From positions 1 to 6,617 of the forward strand of contig CAMIWP010000070.1 of assembly GCA_946402475.1 (NCBI GenBank): DNA of 6,617 nt, given 5' to 3'. The position numbers were made by a program, and so were the translations under genes. The notes beneath the pieces were generated by a model. The model ran no database searches, was not told the DNA's origin, and saw only the letters and a program-made list of their open reading frames with translations. Positions 1 to 4,208 of this stretch are shown piece after piece. This DNA comes from an uncultured Selenomonadaceae bacterium (GTDB lineage Bacteria > Bacillota_C > Negativicutes > Selenomonadales > Selenomonadaceae). Each line of letters begins with the position of its first letter. The first letter of the stretch is position 1.

Positions 1-544
1 CGACGGGACGGACCTGAGGGTTGCGGATTATCCCTGGCTGCGGCATCAGATGGGGGTCGTCATGCAGGACAACTACCTCTTCGACGGCAGCATCCGGGAC
101 AACATCGCGGCAGGGAAGCCGGCGGCCTCCATGGAGGAGGTCATCCGGGCGGCGCGGATCGCCGGGGCCCATGAGTTCATCCTGGAGCTGGACGAGGGCT
201 ACGACACCAAGGTGGGAGAACGGGGCGCGGGACTCTCCGGCGGCCAGCGCCAGCGCGTGGCCATCGCCCGGGCCATCCTCACGGATCCCAGGGTGCTGAT
301 CTTCGATGAGGCCACCAGCGCGCTGGACTATGAGTCGGAGCGCATCGTCATGAAGAATCTGGAGGACATTGCCTCCGACCGCACCATGTTCATCATCGCG
401 CACCGCTTGGTGACGGTGGAGAAATGCGACCGCATCATCGTGCTGGATCACGGGCATATCGCGGAGCAGGGCACCCACGAGGAACTCATCGCCCTCGGGG
501 GCATCTATAAGAAACTGTACGAGATACAAGAGGTAGGAGCATGA
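1..544 (+). CDS. Type I secretion ABC exporter, C-terminal part of nucleotide-binding domain (5' end outside window; RtxB/HlyB-like)
   Basis: This is the last 180 codons of an ABC exporter; the reading frame is already open at base 2 and the start lies upstream. What remains is most of an ATP-binding domain, closely HlyB-like. It has a Q-loop with the context [10 protein letters not shown], the signature LSGGQ at nt 233-247, Walker B LIFDE with Asp at 305 and the catalytic Glu at 308, the D-loop SALD, and the switch His (IIAHRL) at nt 401-403. All visible catalytic residues are intact. Walker A and the membrane domain are not in the window. The family couples ATP hydrolysis to one-step export across both membranes through an HlyD adaptor and TolC. 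The stop TGA overlaps the next start (ATGA), so translation is probably coupled. A second ABC gene two positions downstream suggests this subunit is one half of a heterodimer, as with V. cholerae RtxB. The family is certain; the partner assignment is inferred. Confidence 0.95.
   Translation, partial: DGTDLRVADYPWLRHQMGVVMQDNYLFDGSIRDNIAAGKPAASMEEVIRAARIAGAHEFILELDEGYDTKVGERGAGLSGGQRQRVAIARAILTDPRVLIFDEATSALDYESERIVMKNLEDIASDRTMFIIAHRLVTVEKCDRIIVLDHGHIAEQGTHEELIALGGIYKKLYEIQEVGA
530..539 (+). promoter_or_regulatory. Ribosome binding site of the adaptor gene, inside the upstream coding end
   Basis: A purine-rich stretch, GAGGT followed by AGGAG, sits in the last codons of the upstream ABC gene. 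GAGGT ends six bases before the ATG at 541, which is normal spacing. The site supports 541 as the start and fits the ATGA stop/start overlap. Confidence 0.6.
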
Positions 545-1887
545 GTATAAAGGAGCTTTGGAAAAAATTCATCGATGGGGACAAGGATCAGCAGGAGACG
601 GAGTTCCTGGCCTCCATCCTGGAAGTGACGGAGACGCCCCCCTCTCCCGTGGGCCGCATGGTGCTCTGGTCCATCATCGCCCTCATCGTGGCGGGGCTCA
701 TCTGGGTCTTCGTGGGCGAAGTGGACGAGGTGGCCGTGGCCCACGGCAAGGTCATCCCCGTGGGCAATGTGAAGGTGGTCCAGTCCTCCAACAAGGGCAT
801 CATCAAGGAGCTCGACGTGAAGGAAGGGGACTATGTGGAGCAGGGGCAGACCGTCCTTGTGCTGGATACCACGAAGACCCAGGCGGACGTGGACAATCTC
901 AGGAAGCAGGTGGCTTACTATGACATGACGGTGAAGCGCCTGCAGGCGGAGATGAACGACCAGCCCTTCGTGCCGCCGGTGTCGAAGGATCTGGACCGGA
1001 AGGACGTGGAGGCCCAGATGTCCCTCTACCAGAGCCGCCGGGTGAAGCTGGCGGCGGACCGGGAGCGGATCATGGCCACCATTGCCCAGCAGGAGGCGGC
1101 GGTCCAGTCCTCCGTGGCGACCCAGCAGAAGTACAACTCCCTGCTGGCGGTGGCCCAGGAGAAGGAAGCCCGTCTCAACGACCTCTATTCCCAGGATGCT
1201 GTGTCCTATTTCCAGCTTTTGGAGGCGCGGCAGACCCGGGTGGACTATCAGAAGAGCGCGGAGGCCATGCAGGAGGAGATCCTGAAGGGAGAGGCCCAAT
1301 TGGCCGAGGCCAGGAACAATCTGGCTACCGTGGACTCCGCCTACCGTCAGGATACCATGACCCAGTTGGTGGAGGCGAAGAAGCAGCTCAACAGCTATCA
1401 GGAGGAGCTGACGAAGGCCAATGAGACCAATGTCCAATCCGTCATCACGGCTCCCGTCTCCGGCCGCGTCAACCAGCTCTCGGTGCATACCGTGGGCGGC
1501 GTGGTCACGGAGGGGCAGTCCCTGATGATGGTGGTGCCCGAGGAGGCCACCATGGAGGTGGAGGTCTTTGCGGACAACAAGGACATCGGCTTCATCGAGC
1601 TGGGCCAGGAGGCGGAGGTGAAGGTGGAGACGTTCAATTTCCAGAAGTTCGGCATGCTGAACGCGGAGGTGTCGGAGATCAGCCCGGATGCCATCGTGGA
1701 CAGCCAGGACAAGGAGCGGAACAAGAAGTACCGCCTCTATCTCTCTCTGGACAAGGACGAGAGCGGCATCAACATCCAGCCGGGCATGAACGTGACGGCG
1801 GAGATCAAGATCAAGAAGAAGCGCATCATCGAGTTCTTCCTGGATCCCTTCCGCCAGTATAAGGATGAAGCATTGAGGGAGAGATGA
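541..1887 (+). CDS. HlyD-family type I secretion periplasmic adaptor (membrane fusion protein; RtxD-like)
   Basis: The 448-residue product bridges the inner-membrane ABC exporter to a TolC-type outer-membrane channel. A short cytoplasmic N-terminus (1-39, rich in charged residues) precedes one membrane helix (about 40-58, [10 protein letters not shown] core) and a periplasmic body. The first half of a lipoyl-like domain lies around 65-112 and the second half around 300-332 (TAPVSGRV at 303-310). Between them is a long charged helical region, about 113-298, expected to form the alpha-helical hairpin. The beta-barrel part follows. The C-terminus, with PGM at 414-416, TAEIK and a final LRER, strongly resembles the end of E. 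coli HlyD. Length is close to the usual size for the family (HlyD is just under 480 residues). The start at 541 has a good ribosome binding site, overlaps the preceding stop and leaves a normal cytoplasmic tail. Only one base separates its stop from the next gene, so the three genes form one operon. Confidence 0.95.
   Translation: MSIKELWKKFIDGDKDQQETEFLASILEVTETPPSPVGRMVLWSIIALIVAGLIWVFVGEVDEVAVAHGKVIPVGNVKVVQSSNKGIIKELDVKEGDYVEQGQTVLVLDTTKTQADVDNLRKQVAYYDMTVKRLQAEMNDQPFVPPVSKDLDRKDVEAQMSLYQSRRVKLAADRERIMATIAQQEAAVQSSVATQQKYNSLLAVAQEKEARLNDLYSQDAVSYFQLLEARQTRVDYQKSAEAMQEEILKGEAQLAEARNNLATVDSAYRQDTMTQLVEAKKQLNSYQEELTKANETNVQSVITAPVSGRVNQLSVHTVGGVVTEGQSLMMVVPEEATMEVEVFADNKDIGFIELGQEAEVKVETFNFQKFGMLNAEVSEISPDAIVDSQDKERNKKYRLYLSLDKDESGINIQPGMNVTAEIKIKKKRIIEFFLDPFRQYKDEALRER
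1875..1884 (+). promoter_or_regulatory. Ribosome binding site of the second ABC exporter gene
   Basis: The sequence GAGGGAGAG at the very end of the adaptor gene lies upstream of the ATG at 1889 with about 5-9 bases of spacing, depending on pairing. It supports that start. Since only one base separates the stop from this ATG, re-initiation by the same ribosomes is plausible. Confidence 0.5.
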
Positions 1888-1888
1888 C

Positions 1889-4012
1889 ATGGCGAAGATA
1901 GATACAGCCCTCGCCTGTCTGGTGCAGATCGCGCGGCATTTCTCCATCCCGGCGGATTATCACCAGCTGGAGCGGGCCTACATCGTGGACGACCATGCGG
2001 TGGACTCTGTGACGCTTCTTCAGGCGACGAAGGACATCGGGCTGAAGACGCGGAAGTTTGACGGGATCACCACGGAGCATCTGGTGCGGATGCCTCTTCC
2101 GGCGGTCTGCCGCATGAAGCAGGGCAATTACTACGTGGTCATCGGGGGCAATGAGAAGGAGATCCTCTTCTACGATCCCCTCCGGCCTCAGGGCCGCCTG
2201 CTGGCAAAGCATGAGGAATTCGGGGGCGCATGGTCCGGGGAGGTCATCCTCTTCACGAAGCGGTTCCATGTGGAGAAGCTCACGGATAAGGTGGACGGGT
2301 TCGGGTTCTCCTGGTTCCTCCCCGTGGTGGCAAAGTACAAGAATTTTCTGCTGAAGGTGTTGGGGATCTCTCTGCTCCTGCAGCTTCTCGGCCTGTTGAC
2401 GCCCATTTTTACCCAGCTCATCATCGACAAGGTACTGGTGCATCACAGCCTGACCACCTTGGATGTGCTCATCGGCGGCATGATCCTGGTGACGTTGTTC
2501 AGCAATTGGATGCTGGCCCTGCGGACCTATCTTTTCATCAATACCACCAACAAGATCGACGTGATTCTGTCCTCCCATCTTTTCCGCAAGGTGTCGGAGC
2601 TGCCCTCGAAGTATTTCGACAAGTGGCAGGTGGGGGACATCGTCGCCCGCATGAACGAGGTGGAGACCATACGTGGCTTCATGACGGGTTCCGCCCTGAC
2701 GGTGGTGCTGGACATCGCCTTCGCCGTGGTGTACCTGGTCGTGATGTTCGTCTACAGCAGCATCCTGAGCTACATCGTCTGGGTCACGATCCCCATCTAT
2801 GTGATCCTCAACGCGGTGATCGCCCCCATCTACAAGCGGCGCATCAATGAGCGGTTCCTGCTGGCGTCGGAGCAGCAGTCCTTCACCATCGAGGCCGTCA
2901 CGGGCGTTCGCACGGTGAAGACCATGGGCATGGAGAAAACTTTCGTGGAGCGGTATGAGGAGATCCTCTCCCGCTTCCTGAAGAGCTCCCTGGGGGTGCT
3001 CAACGTGGCCAATGCGGCGGGGAGCATCGGCATGTTCCTCCAGCAGGCCTTCACTCTGGCCATCCTCTGGATCGGCGCCTACTCCGTCATGGATGGCAAG
3101 CTCTCCGTGGGAGAGCTCATCGCCTTCCAGATGCTGGCGGGGCAGGTCATCGCCCCCATCCTGCGGCTGGTGAACATGTGGCAGCAGTTCCAGATGATCC
3201 GGGTGTCCATGACCCGCTTGGCGGACATCATGGACGAGAAGAGCGAGCCGGCCTTCAATCCCAACCGCACCACCCTTCCCAGCCTCAAGGGGGATATCGT
3301 CTTCGACAATGTGAATTTCCGCTATCGGGCCGACGGCAAGAACGTGCTGACGGATGTGAGTTTCCACATCCCGCCGGGATCCAGGGTGGGCATCGTGGGC
3401 CATTCCGGCTGCGGCAAGTCCACCATGACGAAGCTGATGCAGCGGCTTTATGTGCCCGATGGGGGCCGGGTCCTGATCGACGGGGTGGACATCGCCCAGG
3501 TGGAGACGGCCTGGCTCCGGCGGCAGATCGGCATCGTCCTCCAGGAGAATTTCCTCTTTGCGGGGACCATCAAGGAGAACATCGCCATCGCCATGCCCAA
3601 CATCGAGGAGGAGGCCGTCATGAAGGCGGCCCAGCTCTCCGGCACCGATGAGTTCGTCCGGGAAATGCCCCATAAGTACGAGACTTTCGTGGGGGAGCGG
3701 GGGAGCTTGCTCTCCGGGGGCCAGCGGCAGAGGGTATCCATCGCCCGCGCCCTGCTCCTGGATCCCAGGATCCTGATTTTCGACGAGGCCACCAGTGCGT
3801 TGGATACGGAGTCGGAGCAGCACATCCTGAAGAACCTGGGGCAAATCGCCGCAGGGCGGACCACCATCATCATTGCCCATCGCCTTTCCACGGTGAAGGA
3901 TTGCGACTTCATCCTGGCCATGGACAAGGGCCGCATCATGGAGACGGGTACCCACGAGGAGCTCATGGAGCGCAGGGGGTACTACTACCACCTGTACGCT
4001 TCCCAGGAGTAA
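1889..4012 (+). CDS. Type I secretion ABC exporter with degenerate C39-like domain (HlyB/RtxE-like)
   Basis: This complete 707-residue exporter has the same length as E. coli HlyB. Domains in order: a C39 peptidase-like domain (about 1-130), a transmembrane domain with about six helices (about 153-430; clear hydrophobic spans near 153-175, 190-208, 270-312 and 380-430) and an ATP-binding domain (about 475-707). Walker A is GHSGCGKST at 504-512 (Lys510), the signature LSGGQ is at 608-612, Walker B is ILIFDE at 628-633 (Glu633), SALD is at 636-639 and the switch His is 664, so the ATPase site looks active. In the C39-like domain the position of the catalytic Cys is Thr6 (KIDTALA against HlyB KIDYGLY) and the His position is Tyr81 (GNYYVV); the Asp is kept (Asp96). 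It therefore should not cleave a leader peptide but may bind an unfolded substrate, as the HlyB domain does. Pairing with the first ABC gene is inferred from layout. Confidence 0.96.
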   Translation: MAKIDTALACLVQIARHFSIPADYHQLERAYIVDDHAVDSVTLLQATKDIGLKTRKFDGITTEHLVRMPLPAVCRMKQGNYYVVIGGNEKEILFYDPLRPQGRLLAKHEEFGGAWSGEVILFTKRFHVEKLTDKVDGFGFSWFLPVVAKYKNFLLKVLGISLLLQLLGLLTPIFTQLIIDKVLVHHSLTTLDVLIGGMILVTLFSNWMLALRTYLFINTTNKIDVILSSHLFRKVSELPSKYFDKWQVGDIVARMNEVETIRGFMTGSALTVVLDIAFAVVYLVVMFVYSSILSYIVWVTIPIYVILNAVIAPIYKRRINERFLLASEQQSFTIEAVTGVRTVKTMGMEKTFVERYEEILSRFLKSSLGVLNVANAAGSIGMFLQQAFTLAILWIGAYSVMDGKLSVGELIAFQMLAGQVIAPILRLVNMWQQFQMIRVSMTRLADIMDEKSEPAFNPNRTTLPSLKGDIVFDNVNFRYRADGKNVLTDVSFHIPPGSRVGIVGHSGCGKSTMTKLMQRLYVPDGGRVLIDGVDIAQVETAWLRRQIGIVLQENFLFAGTIKENIAIAMPNIEEEAVMKAAQLSGTDEFVREMPHKYETFVGERGSLLSGGQRQRVSIARALLLDPRILIFDEATSALDTESEQHILKNLGQIAAGRTTIIIAHRLSTVKDCDFILAMDKGRIMETGTHEELMERRGYYYHLYASQE

Positions 4013-4022
4013 AAAGAATAGC

Positions 4023-4057
4023 AAAAGGCCCTTCGGACATGCTCCGAAGGGCCTTTT
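4023..4057 (+). terminator. Intrinsic (Rho-independent) terminator of the secretion operon
   Basis: A perfect 15-bp inverted repeat (4023-4037 with 4043-4057) encloses a 5-base loop, CATGC. It starts 10 bases after the stop codon of the second ABC gene. The stem has a GC-rich centre (GGCCCTTCGG) and is flanked by A4 on the left and T4 on the right. The T run is short and followed by CAAAAC. The symmetric A/T flanks mean it could stop transcription from either side. It separates the export operon from the glycosyltransferase gene. Confidence 0.9.
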
Positions 4058-4147
4058 CAAAACAAGTGCAGCCAGCTTCCAGCTTGGAATACCTTTGCGG
4101 GCAGTTTGTTTGCCATTCAGGCAGTAAGGGGCAAGGTCTCCCCCGTC
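4058..4147. other. Non-coding spacer between terminator and promoter
   Basis: No credible coding frame or RNA gene is visible here. The stretch is less GC-rich than the genes around it. It contains a 7-base tandem duplication (CCAGCTT twice, 4072-4085) and several GGCA/TGCC half-sites (4100-4103, 4111-4114, 4120-4123, 4130-4133) just upstream of the candidate promoter. Their significance is unknown. Confidence 0.5.
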
Positions 4148-4176
4148 TTGTTTTTGCGATGGGTTTATGGGATAAT
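4148..4176 (+). promoter_or_regulatory. Candidate sigma-70-type promoter with extended -10 for the glycosyltransferase gene
   Basis: The -35 element TTGTTT (4148-4153) matches the consensus at the critical TTG. A 17-base spacer follows, then the -10 GATAAT (4171-4176), which matches 5 of 6 positions. TGG immediately before the -10 provides the extended TGn motif (4168-4170). The local sequence is AT-rich in an otherwise GC-rich window. Transcription would begin near 4183, giving a leader of about 25 bases before the ATG at 4209. The upstream terminator makes an independent promoter necessary, which supports the call. Confidence 0.7.
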
Positions 4177-4208
4177 AAAAAGAATGAATTTACGGATGGG
4201 GCGATGAG

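Noticed and set aside
505..1947. Antisense open frame of 480 codons opposite the HlyD-type adaptor
   Set aside because: It is register-aligned with a certain HlyD-family gene, has low-complexity His/Leu composition and has no plausible start context.
233..3790. Repeated segments shared by the two ABC genes as a possible recombination repeat
   Set aside because: Similarity is confined to codons for conserved ATP-binding motifs. I see identical runs of only about 10-11 bases (for example GAGGCCACCAG), as expected of diverged paralogues and not of a repeat element.
1826..4060. Antisense open frame of 744 codons opposite the second ABC gene
   Set aside because: It is exactly in codon register with a clear ABC exporter and is open only because that gene avoids TTA, CTA and TCA. 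Its translation is rich in His, Leu and Arg with no recognisable domain.
4100..4133. Clustered GGCA/TGCC half-sites upstream of the promoter, as a possible operator or alternative hairpin
   Set aside because: The arms are only four bases long, the spacing is irregular, and the region lies upstream of the proposed transcript start, so it cannot act as a leader RNA. Chance is sufficient without comparative data.
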